From NCBI RefSeq assembly GCF_009763805.1, contig NZ_CP046803.1, positions 124,001 through 188,000 on the forward strand: DNA of 64,000 nt, in the 5' to 3' direction. Position numbers and translations under genes: made by a program. The stretch comes from Vibrio cidicii (lineage in GTDB: Bacteria > Pseudomonadota > Gammaproteobacteria > Enterobacterales > Vibrionaceae). How positions within the stretch are numbered: position 1 is the stretch's first letter; the number at the start of each line of letters is the position of its first letter. Shown here in pieces: positions 28,878 to 37,365 of the stretch. Below the pieces are notes generated by a model that was given only the letters and a program-made list of their open reading frames with translations, ran no database searches and was not told the DNA's origin.

Positions 28878-30278
28878 ACGGCCTCCTGAATCAATCGTAA
28901 GGGATGGCTAAAGTGCGGCGATAAATCGTCGGCGAGTTGCTTGCGTTCATCCTGATCGAAGATTTCCATTTTCTTCAACCAGGCTTCAAATTCTGGAGCA
29001 GGGCGGGAAACCCAACACTTGGCGGGCGTAGAGCGCGTCATGAAACGAGGTGGTCTGGTAGTTGAGCATGATGTCATCGGAGCCCGGAATGCCCATGATG
29101 AATGAGCACTCGGCGACGCCGAGCAGCGTCAGCAGATTGTCCATGTCGTTTTGATCGGCGTAAGCGTGGTTGGTGTAACAGATGTCACATCCCATCGGCA
29201 GGCCAAGCAGCTTGCCGCAGAAGTGATCTTCCAGCCCGGCACGAGTTATCTGCTTGCCGTCAAACAGATATTCCGGGCCGATGAAGCCTACCACGGTGTT
29301 AACCAGTAATGGTTTGAACTTGCGCGCGAGCGCATAGGCGCGCACTTCGCAGGTCTGTTGGTCGACGTTGTGATGGCCGTTGGCCGACAGCGCGCTGCCT
29401 TGACCCGTTTCAAAATACATAACGTTGTTGCCGACCGTGCCGCGATTGAGGCTCAGAGCGGCATCATAGGCTTCGGCAATCACATTCAGGTTGATACCAA
29501 ACCCTTGATTAGTGGCTTCGGTTCCGCCGATGGATTGAAACACCAAATCGACCGGCGCGCCTTTCTCGATCGCTTCGACCGTGTTCGTCACATGGGTCAG
29601 GACGCACGATTGGGTCGGGATGTCATAATACTGAATTACTTCATCCATCAACTTCATCAGTTTAATCGCCTGGCTTACGCTGTCGGTGGCGGGGTTGATG
29701 CCAATCACGGCATCGCCGTTGCCATACATCAGGCCATCAAAAATCGATGCCGCTATACCGCTTGTGTCATCGGTTGGATGATTGGGTTGCAAACGGGTCG
29801 ATAAACGACCGGGCAGACCGATGGTGTTACGAAATGCGCTGGTCACCTGACACTTCTTCGCCACCAGAATCAAATCCTGATTGCGCATGATTTTGCTGAC
29901 TGCCGCGGCCATCTCGGGCGTGATGCCAGCGCAAACCCGCGCCAATTCAATATGGGTGGTGGTTTCTTGCAGCAGCCAGTTGCGAAAATCGCCGACAGTG
30001 AGATGCGCGATCTCCAAAAAGGCCCGGGCATCATGCTCATCGATGATCAGACGGGTAATTTCGTCGTCCTCGTAAGGAATCAAGGTGTCGTTGAGGAAGG
30101 TTTTGAGTGGCAGATCCGCCAATATCATCTGCGCAATCACGCGCTCCTCTGCCGAAGCGGCGGCTACCCCCGCCAGTTGGTCGCCGGAGCGCAGCGGCGA
30201 TGCCTTCGCCATCACTTCTTTCAAAGAAGCAAACTGGTAGGTTTGACTGCCTAATTGATATCGGTAGCGTGAACTCAT
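28874..30278 (-). CDS. eutB: Ethanolamine ammonia-lyase large subunit EutB (one +1 frameshift)
   Basis: Catalytic TIM-barrel subunit that binds adenosylcobalamin with EutC. Typical segments are KTFLNDTLIPYEDDEITRLI, MTPEM-like GITPEMAAAVSKIMRNQDLI, NTIGLPGRLSTRLQPNHPTDD, GDAVIGINPATDSV, FETGQGSALSA and GLPMGCDICYTNHA. The frame breaks close to the C-terminus. Shortening GTTTC (GAAAC on the plus strand, 29007-29011) continues as RPAPEFEAWLKKMEIFD; an alternative site is the adjacent CCC, since both restore the frame. The joined protein has 467 residues. No microcompartment shell gene is near, so this is a short form of ethanolamine use. Vitamin B12 would need to come from elsewhere. Confidence 0.92.
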
Positions 30279-30485
30279 TGTGCCTCTCTACATCGTTACA
30301 GTTTGGTTATGTGGGTTTGCTCAGGGCTGGTCGGCCTGAACATTGCAATTTGCCTTGGCATATCACTGCAAGAATGACTGCGAAAACTGTTCCGCGAGCA
30401 TGACGGAAATAGGCAAAGTTAAATAAGCCAATAAAAACAGTAAGATAAATGGAATGGCGCTTAATGCTGGTGCAAGAGGGTGAAA

Positions 30486-31547
30486 ATGAATTTGGTTCAA
30501 TTGCTTCATGAAGGGAATTCATACGCACCAATGAGGTGCAAGCAATACAGTTTTGATGTCAACCAGCAGGCGCAAAGCCTAAGTGCTTGGGAGCAAAAGT
30601 ATAATCAACACAGTGCCGGGCAATTCAACGGTTATCTGGACGAAATAAAGTTGCCCGGTTTGCATTTGTTTGAGGAGTACACCAGTCACGCTGTCCATCA
30701 GGAGTGTTGTGTCAACCCCAATGCCGTTTGGATTGGTTTTTCAATGGATAGCGAGCGGCCTAAAGTAAATGGTCTGCAAGCGCAGACGCATCAATTGATG
30801 ATTCGTCCGGCTAAGGAGTCCTTTGAATTGGCCACGCCGCAGGATTTTCATATTTTTGGCATTGTGATCGACCGAGAGCTGCTGTTGAACGGAACGCAAT
30901 TTGGTAGTCAGGGACAATGGGAAAATGCCCAGTGGGAAACGGCAGCATTGGTTGAAAACCGTCTACCGCAACACGGTTGCTGGTCGCTGGTGAATTTGAT
31001 TCGTGACGTGCTGAGCCCGCAGTCGATACTCGGACAGAAGTTGCTTGAAGAGGGGGCTGCACAAGCGCATCTGCACGCCATGTTGCGAGCAGCGGTGATG
31101 GATCGCTTGAGTGCGTTTCAAGTGTCGTCTGAACGTGAACCGCGCAGCTACCATACTCGGCGTCAGGCGTTGCGGCGTCTGTATAAGTACATCGACCAGA
31201 ATGGTGATTATCCATTGAGTATTAGCGATATGTGCGCGATCGCTTGTGTCAGCCAGCGCACCTTGCACAACTGTTTTGAACAAGAGCTTGGCGTGAGCCC
31301 AGCGACGTTTTTGCGTGAGTGCCGTTTGAATGCGGTGCGACGGGTATTATTGGATCAATCGCAGCAGCGGGCGATCTGCGATATTGCACTTGGCTTTGGC
31401 TTTTATCATCTCGGCACGTTTAATCATTATTACAAGCGGCTGTTTGGTGAAACGCCCAGTCAGACGCGAACCCGTGCATCTCAGTATCAAAAAAGTGCGG
31501 TGGTGAAACGGTTTGCGGCGGCTCAATCTCGTATTGATAATAAGTGA
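30486..31547 (+). CDS. eutR: AraC-family regulator, EutR-like
   Basis: Probable activator of the divergent ethanolamine genes, sensing ethanolamine with cobalamin if it works like enteric EutR. The C-terminal third carries the AraC DNA-binding domain (YPLSISDMCAIACVSQRTLHNCFEQELGVSPATFLRECRLNAVRRVLL, then DIALGFGFYHLGTFNHYYKRLFGETPSQ). The N-terminal sensor region is unlike the arabinose type. The ATG at 30486 lies five bases after GAGGG; an upstream GTG at 30480 would overlap this site. The gene faces away from eutB with about 200 bases between starts, where its targets should lie. Confidence 0.82.
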   Translation: MNLVQLLHEGNSYAPMRCKQYSFDVNQQAQSLSAWEQKYNQHSAGQFNGYLDEIKLPGLHLFEEYTSHAVHQECCVNPNAVWIGFSMDSERPKVNGLQAQTHQLMIRPAKESFELATPQDFHIFGIVIDRELLLNGTQFGSQGQWENAQWETAALVENRLPQHGCWSLVNLIRDVLSPQSILGQKLLEEGAAQAHLHAMLRAAVMDRLSAFQVSSEREPRSYHTRRQALRRLYKYIDQNGDYPLSISDMCAIACVSQRTLHNCFEQELGVSPATFLRECRLNAVRRVLLDQSQQRAICDIALGFGFYHLGTFNHYYKRLFGETPSQTRTRASQYQKSAVVKRFAAAQSRIDNK

Positions 31548-31668
31548 AAATTTTATCAATTAAGCGCTAGTGAAGAGCGCAACTTTAGATATTGCCGATA
31601 TACTTTGTTAAACGAAGTGTTGTTGAGTTTATTTCGAGTACGCTTGACGAGTGAAATCAGGGTCTTTT

Positions 31669-32422
31669 ATGTTGCGTCGCCTCTTTGCTGTTTTGCTGCT
31701 GTTTGTTAGCCACCTTGTTAATGCTCAGGCGCAAAATGAGCTGAAAATCGTTTATTTCGATGCTTTTCCTCCCTATTCCTACGTCAATAGCAAAGGGCAG
31801 ATGGAGGGTATTCTGGTTGATATTGCACGAGAAGTGCTTGAGCATCGTATGGGGCTGGAAGTGTCTCACCAAGGCTTACCATGGGCGAGAGCGCAGAGCA
31901 TGGTGAAAAACGGTCAAGCCGACGCATTCATTTCGGTTGCGACCAGCGAAAGGCTGAAGTATGTGGATGCCGCGCTTGAGCCAGTGGTGGTTGGCCCTAT
32001 CACACTATTTACTAAAAACGATCCAGCCAGCGTCAATAAGCTTGTCAACGTGCAGACAGTGGATGATCTCAAACCATTGAACATCTTGGATTACTCTGGC
32101 AATGGTTGGGGTAACGCCCATTTTCCTGAAGCTGAGTTCCAGCGGATCTTGCTGTTTGATTTAGCTGATGCGTTTAACATGCTCGCAAAAGGACGAGGAG
32201 ATGTGATAGCGACCGATAAAATCGTCGCGAAACTATGTGTTAAAAGAGCTCGCCGTGAGTCAGTCGGTGACAGAAGTGCCTACCGTTTTGGATATGGTGG
32301 CATTCTCTTTGTGTATCGGTAAGCAGTCGCCTTATCTTAGTGTACTTGAAGCCTTTAGCGCAGAGATGGAGAAGTTTAGGGCTGAAGGCGGGGATAAACG
32401 TATTGTGCAAAAATACCAATGA
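31669..32422 (+). CDS. Periplasmic substrate-binding protein, SBP_bac_3 family (one +1 frameshift)
   Basis: Exported solute receptor of the amino-acid-binding type 3 family. The signal peptide (MLRRLFAVLLLFVSHLVNAQA) is followed by ELKIVYFDAFPPYSYVNSKGQMEGILVDIAREVL and the lobe-hinge region WARAQSMVKNGQADAFISVATSERLKYVDAA. The frame breaks at GAAAC (32229-32233); dropping one A joins TDKIVA to NYVLKELAVSQSV and gives 250 residues. The start is ATG 31669 with CAGGG upstream, seven bases away. There is no permease or ATPase next to it, so it may act as an orphan receptor or share a transporter. The ligand is unknown. Confidence 0.82.
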
Positions 32423-32439
32423 ACGGCTGGACTAGGAAA

Positions 32440-32467
32440 GAAAAAAGCCAGCCGTAGTGCAGCTGGC
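32440..32467 (-). terminator. Rho-independent terminator of the GST gene
   Basis: On the minus strand GCCAGC pairs with GCTGGC and is followed by TTTTTTC, 20 bases past the glutathione S-transferase stop. Confidence 0.75.
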
Positions 32468-32486
32468 AAAGGCAGTATGTGCTTGG

Positions 32487-33104
32487 CTACTGGTATTGCA
32501 GCTCAAGCGCTTGCGCTTTTTGAAAGCAAGGATGGGCGGCGAGCGTTTCGCCGTAGCGCGCCAGATTCGGATAGTGCGCCAGCAAACCAAACTGTGCGGC
32601 GATCTCAATAATGAACGACATCATGATGTCGGCGCCAGTCAGCTTCTCAGCCACAAGGTAGGTTTTGCCTTGGAGGCTTTGCTCTACGTAGCTCAGTATC
32701 TTGCTGATTTCACTGTCTGCATACGGTGCTAAGAACTTGGTTTCTGCCCCGTCCTTGAGGAGAAACACTTTCAGCAGCAAGGGCAACATACCGGAGCTTT
32801 CGGCAAAGTGTAACCATTGCAGATACTCAATGTATTCCTTGCTCTCTTTGGCTGGTGCTAAACGCTCGGCGGCGTATTTACCAATCAGATATTCCGTGAT
32901 GGCGCCGGACTCGGCGATCACTTGACCATTCTCTTCAAGCACCGGCGATTTACCCAGTGGATGGATCGCTTTCAGCTCGGGCGGTGCTAAAAAAGTGACA
33001 CTATCACGTTGATACGGGACGATTTGATACTCAACGCCCAGCTCTTCCAGTAACCAAATAATGCGTTTAGAGCGGGATTTATTTAGGTGATGTAAGGTGA
33101 TCAT
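32487..33104 (-). CDS. Glutathione S-transferase
   Basis: Cytoplasmic thioredoxin-fold enzyme that joins glutathione to electrophiles. The 205 residues start MITLHHLNKSRSKRIIWLLEELGVEYQIV, with the N-terminal thioredoxin-like domain. The glutathione-binding segment is KSPVLEENGQVIAESGAITEYLI, with the conserved cis-Pro and Glu-Ser. The helical C-terminal half follows. AGGAG lies six bases before ATG 33104. It sits nine bases downstream of the CurA-like gene, so the two form an operon under the neighbouring TetR regulator, which fits a detoxification role for reactive aldehydes or quinones. Confidence 0.88.
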   Translation of the reverse strand: MITLHHLNKSRSKRIIWLLEELGVEYQIVPYQRDSVTFLAPPELKAIHPLGKSPVLEENGQVIAESGAITEYLIGKYAAERLAPAKESKEYIEYLQWLHFAESSGMLPLLLKVFLLKDGAETKFLAPYADSEISKILSYVEQSLQGKTYLVAEKLTGADIMMSFIIEIAAQFGLLAHYPNLARYGETLAAHPCFQKAQALELQYQ

Positions 33105-33113
33105 CATCGTCTC

Positions 33114-34145
33114 CTAGCGTGGTTGATTGGTTTGCACAACCAGTTTGCCGAAGTTCTTTCCTTCAAGCAGGCCAATAAAGGCGTCGGCGGCATTTTCTAA
33201 ACCTTGTACTAAATGCTCACGATAATGAATCTTACCTTCTGCCAACCACCGTGACATATCCGTGGCAAATTCGCCGTAGCGATGGGCGTAATCATCAAAA
33301 ATGATAAAGCCTTGCATCTTGATGCGCTTGATCAGCAGTTGTGCCATCAACATCGACATGCGATCCGGGCCTTCAGGCAGTGAGGTTGCATTATATTGTG
33401 AAATGAGTCCACACAGAGGCACGCGAGCACCGCTATTGAGCAGCGGTAAGACGGCATCAAACACTTTACCGCCGACATTTTCAAAATAGATATCAATGCC
33501 TTTATCACACACTCGAGCGAGCTGCTCGGCAAAATTTGCGGCTTTGTGGTCCAAACACTCGTCAAACCCTAAGGTCTGTTTGGCAAATTGACACTTCTCC
33601 TCGCCGCCCGCAATACCAATCACGCGACAGCCTTTGAGTTTGCCAATCTGCCCAACCATGGAGCCAACCGCGCCTGTTGCAGCAGCCACAACCAGTGTGT
33701 CGCCCGCTTTGGGCTGACCGATGTCCAATAAACCCATGTAGGCAGTAAAGCCCGGCATACCCATGACGCCCAGCGCGTAAGAGGGATGGGCTGGTGTTTT
33801 GCCGAGTTTAATCAAGTCTTCACCGTTGGAAAGGGCGTAATCTTGCCAACCTGTGTACGCCAACACCCATTCACCGACTTCAAATTCTGGATGCTGTGAG
33901 GCCTCGACTTGGCAAACAGTACCGCCGACCATCACTTGATCAATCGCCACTGGCTCGGCGTATGACTTAGCGTCGCTCATGCGGCCGCGCATGTAAGGAT
34001 CGAGTGACAGATAAACCGATCGAAGTAAGATTTCTCCGGCTGCAGGCGAGGGGATATTACTTTCAACTAAGCGAAAGTTTTCCGCGCTCGGTGTGCCCAC
34101 AGGGCGTGAAGCGAGGACGATTTGACGATTTGTAGAGAGAGCCAT
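33114..34145 (-). CDS. NADPH-dependent 2-alkenal reductase/CurA-like oxidoreductase
   Basis: Zinc-free medium-chain dehydrogenase that reduces carbon-carbon double bonds of enones with NADPH; E. coli CurA and leukotriene B4 12-hydroxydehydrogenase are relatives. Family segments are SLDPYMRGRMSD, GMPGFTAYMGLLDIGQPKAGDTLVVAAATGAVGSMVGQIGK (nucleotide fold) and IDIYFENVGG. The 344 residues match the family. The start ATG 34145 follows AAAGGGAAAAAGAC. It is the first gene of a two-gene operon with the GST. A palindromic operator shared with the TetR gene lies 16 bases upstream, so it is probably repressed by that protein. Confidence 0.85.
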   Translation of the reverse strand: MALSTNRQIVLASRPVGTPSAENFRLVESNIPSPAAGEILLRSVYLSLDPYMRGRMSDAKSYAEPVAIDQVMVGGTVCQVEASQHPEFEVGEWVLAYTGWQDYALSNGEDLIKLGKTPAHPSYALGVMGMPGFTAYMGLLDIGQPKAGDTLVVAAATGAVGSMVGQIGKLKGCRVIGIAGGEEKCQFAKQTLGFDECLDHKAANFAEQLARVCDKGIDIYFENVGGKVFDAVLPLLNSGARVPLCGLISQYNATSLPEGPDRMSMLMAQLLIKRIKMQGFIIFDDYAHRYGEFATDMSRWLAEGKIHYREHLVQGLENAADAFIGLLEGKNFGKLVVQTNQPR

Positions 34146-34160
34146 GTCTTTTTCCCTTTT

Positions 34161-34179
34161 ATTAGACCAGTCGTCTAGT
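34161..34179. promoter_or_regulatory. TetR operator in front of the CurA-like gene
   Basis: TAGAC-CAGTC-GTCTA (34163-34177): inverted half-sites identical to the site before the TetR gene at 34842-34856. Two copies of such a 15-base palindrome in one cluster argue for a real operator of the NemR-like regulator. Confidence 0.75.
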
Positions 34180-34187
34180 GTTGGTTG

Positions 34188-34216
34188 CAAAAAATCCCGT
34201 CCACAGTGGAACGGGT
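34188..34216 (-). terminator. Rho-independent terminator of the TetR gene
   Basis: CCCGTCCAC pairs with GTGG-ACGGG with one bulge; on the minus strand it is followed by ATTTTTT. Confidence 0.7.
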
Positions 34217-34229
34217 TAATACGGATTGG

Positions 34230-34820
34230 TTACGCCTGACGGCGCAGTATCTGTTTGGTGGAGGCCAAACAGTGTTCTAAATGGTGTTGGTCTTGCATTA
34301 ATTTATTGAGCAAGCTTGCTCCAAGCCATTGCTGATAGAGCTGCTGCGCGGTGGCTGCGGCATCCGCAACCTCAATAGAGCCATCTTCGATACCACGCTG
34401 AATGGCCTCGGCCAAGGTGGCGATCACGCGCTGTGCGCCAACAGACAACGCATGGCGCATGCTGTCTGAGAGATCGGACACTTCAGCACTGAGTTTTACC
34501 ACCAGACAACGGTTGGCGTTGCAAACCCCTTGTTCAACCGTTAACCAGCGAGAAAAGTAATCAAGCAAACTCTGGTAGCCTGATTGCGCGCGGTTGCCGA
34601 CAATTGCTTCTAACTGCGCAAGATAATGCTGGAAGTAGCTTTCAATTAGAGCCTGACCAAACTGTTCTTTCGATTTGAAATAGTGATAAAACGAGCCTTT
34701 GGGTACGCCCGCTTCTTTGAGCAACAGTGAAAGGCCAACGGCGGTGAAGCCTTGGTTAACGACGAGTTGGTAGCCAACATTGAGGATTTGCTGGCGAGTA
34801 TCGGAAGTTTTTCTGTTCAT
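34230..34820 (-). CDS. TetR-family repressor, NemR-like
   Basis: DNA-binding repressor of 196 residues. The HTH is near the N-terminus (RQQILNVGYQLVVNQGFTAVGLSLLLKEAGVPKGSFYHYFKSKEQFGQAL). Conserved Cys residues in GVCNANRCLVV could sense electrophiles, as shown for NemR. The start is ATG 34820 (MNRKTS); an ATG at 34829 is possible. Its operator lies just upstream at 34842-34856 and again before the CurA-like gene, so the repressor probably controls itself and the reductase-GST operon. Confidence 0.85.
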   Translation of the reverse strand: MNRKTSDTRQQILNVGYQLVVNQGFTAVGLSLLLKEAGVPKGSFYHYFKSKEQFGQALIESYFQHYLAQLEAIVGNRAQSGYQSLLDYFSRWLTVEQGVCNANRCLVVKLSAEVSDLSDSMRHALSVGAQRVIATLAEAIQRGIEDGSIEVADAAATAQQLYQQWLGASLLNKLMQDQHHLEHCLASTKQILRRQA

Positions 34821-34839
34821 GTTGAGCACTATAGATGAA

Positions 34840-34858
34840 ATTAGACCAGTCGTCTAGT
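34840..34858. promoter_or_regulatory. TetR operator in front of its own gene
   Basis: Second copy of TAGAC-CAGTC-GTCTA (34842-34856), 22 bases before the ATG. It indicates autoregulation. Confidence 0.75.
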
Positions 34859-34889
34859 TTGGCGTTTAAACAAAAAAGGCCAAAGCCAC

Positions 34890-34926
34890 GAGCTAAAAAC
34901 AAACACCGCCGAAAGGTTCGGCGGTG
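34890..34926 (-). terminator. Rho-independent terminator of dbpA
   Basis: CACCGCCGAA (34904-34913), loop of three, TTCGGCGGTG (34917-34926). On the minus strand it is followed by TTTGTTTTTAG. Confidence 0.85.
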
Positions 34927-34965
34927 ATGAAAATCAAAACAGGGCAAAAGAGGTCGTTCAGGCCA

Positions 34966-36343
34966 CTACTTCATGATGCGGGCTTTAAAATTACGCCCTT
35001 TCATTTTGCCATTTTGCAGTTGTTGTTCGGCCTGCTTAACCACGGAATTGTCGACCGCCACATAAGAGACCATTGGCAGGATATTGATCTTTCCGATCAA
35101 TTTTCCATCGATGCCCGCTTCTTTGGTCAATGAACCGAGAATATCCCCAGCGCGCACTTTCTCTTTTTTGCCACCAAGGATCTGAATGGTGCGCATCGCT
35201 GGATAATAGGGTTTGTGATTTTCAGGTTGCGGCAACTTAGCCGGGTGCACGTCAATACCCATATATTCTTCAATGCGTTCAATGCGATACAGCTCTTTCT
35301 CACTGTAAAAGCTGATGGCAATCCCTTTCGAACCGGCGCGACCTGTACGGCCGATACGGTGCACATGCACTTCTGGATCGCGTGACAGCTCGAAGTTGAT
35401 CACCGCATCGAGGTTATCGACATCCAGTCCACGCGCCGCCACATCGGTGGCGACCAGAATCGAAATGCTCTTATTGGCGAACATGGTTAGTGCACGTTCG
35501 CGTTTCGCGCTGCTCCATATCACCGTGTAGTTCGATTACGCTGAATTTGCGGTTATGCAGCTCATCCGTCACGTTTTGCACTTCTTTCTTGGTGTTGCAA
35601 AAGACCACACAAGATTCTGGACGATGGGTGAGAAGCAATGCTTCCAGCGCATCGTCACGCTCTTCGGTGCTTTCTAGTTGATAGAAACGTTGCTCGATAG
35701 TCGATTGCTGATGAGTCGATTCGACTTTGACCCATTTCGGCTGTTTCATCACTTTGGCGGCGATGGTTTCGATCTCGCTCGGGAAGGTGGCGCTGAACAG
35801 CAAGGTTTGACGCTGGCTGGGCGCGGCATTGATGATGGCGTCGATGGCATCTTGGAAGCCCATTTCCAGCATGCGGTCAGCTTCATCCAATACCAGCGTA
35901 TTGAGCTCGTCTAAGTTGATGCGTCCTTTGGACATGTGATCCAAAATACGCCCCGGTGTGCCAACCAGAATATGGGCCCCATGTTCGAGCGAGCCGATTT
36001 GCGGCCCCATTGGCATACCGCCGCACAGTGTCAGCACTTTAATGTTGTGAATGCCACGCGCCAGCGTGCGAATTTCGCTGGCGACTTGGTCTGCGAGTTC
36101 TCGTGTTGGGCACAGTACCAAAGATTGCACGCGAAAGCGCTGCACATTAAGGTTGCTCAAAAGGCCCAAGGCAAATGTTGCGGTTTTGCCCGAGCCGGTT
36201 TTGCCCTGACCGATCACATCTTCTCCCGCCAAGACCGACGGCAGGCTTTGCGCTTGAATTGGCGTCATCTCGGTGTAGCCTAAAGAATCGAGCGTTGCTA
36301 GCAGTTCATCTTTGAGTGGTAAGGTCGAAAAAGGAGTCGTCAC
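34966..36343 (-). CDS. dbpA: ATP-dependent RNA helicase DbpA (one +1 frameshift)
   Basis: DEAD-box helicase that acts on hairpin 92 of 23S rRNA during large-subunit assembly. Helicase motifs are in order: PIQAQSLP (Q motif), GQGKTGSGKTATFAL (I), PTRELADQ (Ia), TPGRILDH, DEADRM (II), SATFP (III), then in domain 2 VATDVAARGLDVDNLD and HRIGRTGRAGSKG (VI). The C-terminal DbpA RNA-binding domain (IQILGGKKEKVRAGDILGSL) is present. The frame breaks inside domain 2 at GAAAC (GTTTC on the plus strand, 35502-35506); dropping one A gives MEQRERERALTMF and a protein of 458 residues, as in E. coli. It is a single gene. Confidence 0.92.
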
Positions 36344-36411
36344 GTTGCAAACCTCGCGTGGAAAAAGTGCGTCTTGGGGCGCGTACTATACCGAGTTCTG
36401 ATGAAATAAAA

Positions 36412-36434
36412 ACAAAAAACGCGTTACAGAACGC
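36412..36434 (-). terminator. Second terminator after the stress-protein gene
   Basis: GCGTT (36421-36425) pairs with AACGC (36430-36434); on the minus strand it is followed by GTTTTTTGTTTTT. It lies just before the dbpA promoter. Confidence 0.55.
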
Positions 36435-36463
36435 ATTTTAGTTATTTGGAGAAAAGCGTACGA

Positions 36464-36499
36464 GAAAAAGAACAAAGCCCTGTCAGAGGACAAGGCTTT
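36464..36499 (-). terminator. Terminator of the SulP-stress protein operon
   Basis: AAAGCC-TGTC pairs with GACA-GGCTTT with single mismatches and an AGAG loop; on the minus strand a T-rich tail follows. Confidence 0.65.
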
Positions 36500-36506
36500 G
36501 GGGGCA

Positions 36507-37355
36507 TCAACGAATCAGTAACATTGGCACGTGAGATTCGGCCAGCAGCCGAGTGGTATTGCTGCCTAAGAAAAACTGGCGCAATTTAGAGTGGCCGTAA
36601 GCGCCCATCACAATCATGCCCAGCTGATGCTGTTGCTGATAATCTAAGATGGCGCGATGAACGTCGCCTTGCAAAGTGGCTTGCGTGACCTCAATGCCGC
36701 TTTCACGTAATGTTGCAGCGGCTTGGTTAAACGCTTGTGCTTTATCGTTGGCATCTTCCACCATGATCAAGTGGCAAGCCATTCCTGCGAGCAGTGGCGT
36801 TTTGAGCGCCTTTTCGACTAATTTCTGGCTGACTTCGCTGCCGTCAAACGCCAGTAAGTAGCTGGTTGGTTGCACAAACTGGCCTGTTGCCACTAGGATA
36901 TGGGCTTTGATTGAACGAACCACACTTTCGAGTTGTGAACCGATCGCTAAGGTGTCGTTTTTATGCAAATCGCCTGACTTGCCCACCACCAAAACGCGAG
37001 TCTCAGCTTCCAAATCCAATAAGGTGTCCAACAAATGACCATGTTTTTGCAGCTTAGTCACATCGTGCAAACCCGAGCTGTGCAGTTGCTCTTGCAGATC
37101 ATTTAGCAGCGCTTTGCCATGCTGTAGGGCGACTTTGGCGCGCTTTTCATCCAGTTCAATCAGCTCTTGCAGCAGGTGCTCACGGCTGCCAAGGCCGATG
37201 TTGCCCGACAGTTCACTCGTCGTTTCTTGCTCTGATTTGTCGAGCACATGCAGCAGGGTGAGCGGGGCATTAAGGCTTTTCGCCGTCCAAGCGCCGAGTT
37301 CAGCGACAGACTGCGAGTAAGTTGAACCATCGATACAGGCGATAATATGGGTCAT
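36507..37355 (-). CDS. Tandem UspA-domain universal stress protein
   Basis: Cytoplasmic protein of 282 residues made of two UspA folds. The first starts MTHIIACIDGSTYSQSVAELGAW; the second starts TSYLLAFDGSEVSQKLVEKAL. The second domain ends with an intact nucleotide loop, GMIVMGAYGHSKLRQFFLGSNTTRLL (G-2x-G-9x-G-S/T), while the first has only VVGKSGDLHKNDTLAIGSQLES. The gene is ten bases downstream of the SulP gene and probably co-transcribed. UspA genes paired with SulP carriers are seen in other gamma-proteobacteria, which suggests a link to anion or pH stress, but no function is proved. Confidence 0.87.
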   Translation of the reverse strand: MTHIIACIDGSTYSQSVAELGAWTAKSLNAPLTLLHVLDKSEQETTSELSGNIGLGSREHLLQELIELDEKRAKVALQHGKALLNDLQEQLHSSGLHDVTKLQKHGHLLDTLLDLEAETRVLVVGKSGDLHKNDTLAIGSQLESVVRSIKAHILVATGQFVQPTSYLLAFDGSEVSQKLVEKALKTPLLAGMACHLIMVEDANDKAQAFNQAAATLRESGIEVTQATLQGDVHRAILDYQQQHQLGMIVMGAYGHSKLRQFFLGSNTTRLLAESHVPMLLIR

Positions 37356-37365
37356 GATGTGCTCC

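Noticed and set aside
29358..29804. 148-codon plus-strand frame within eutB
   Set aside because: Antisense to a clearly conserved gene, no ribosome site, no family.
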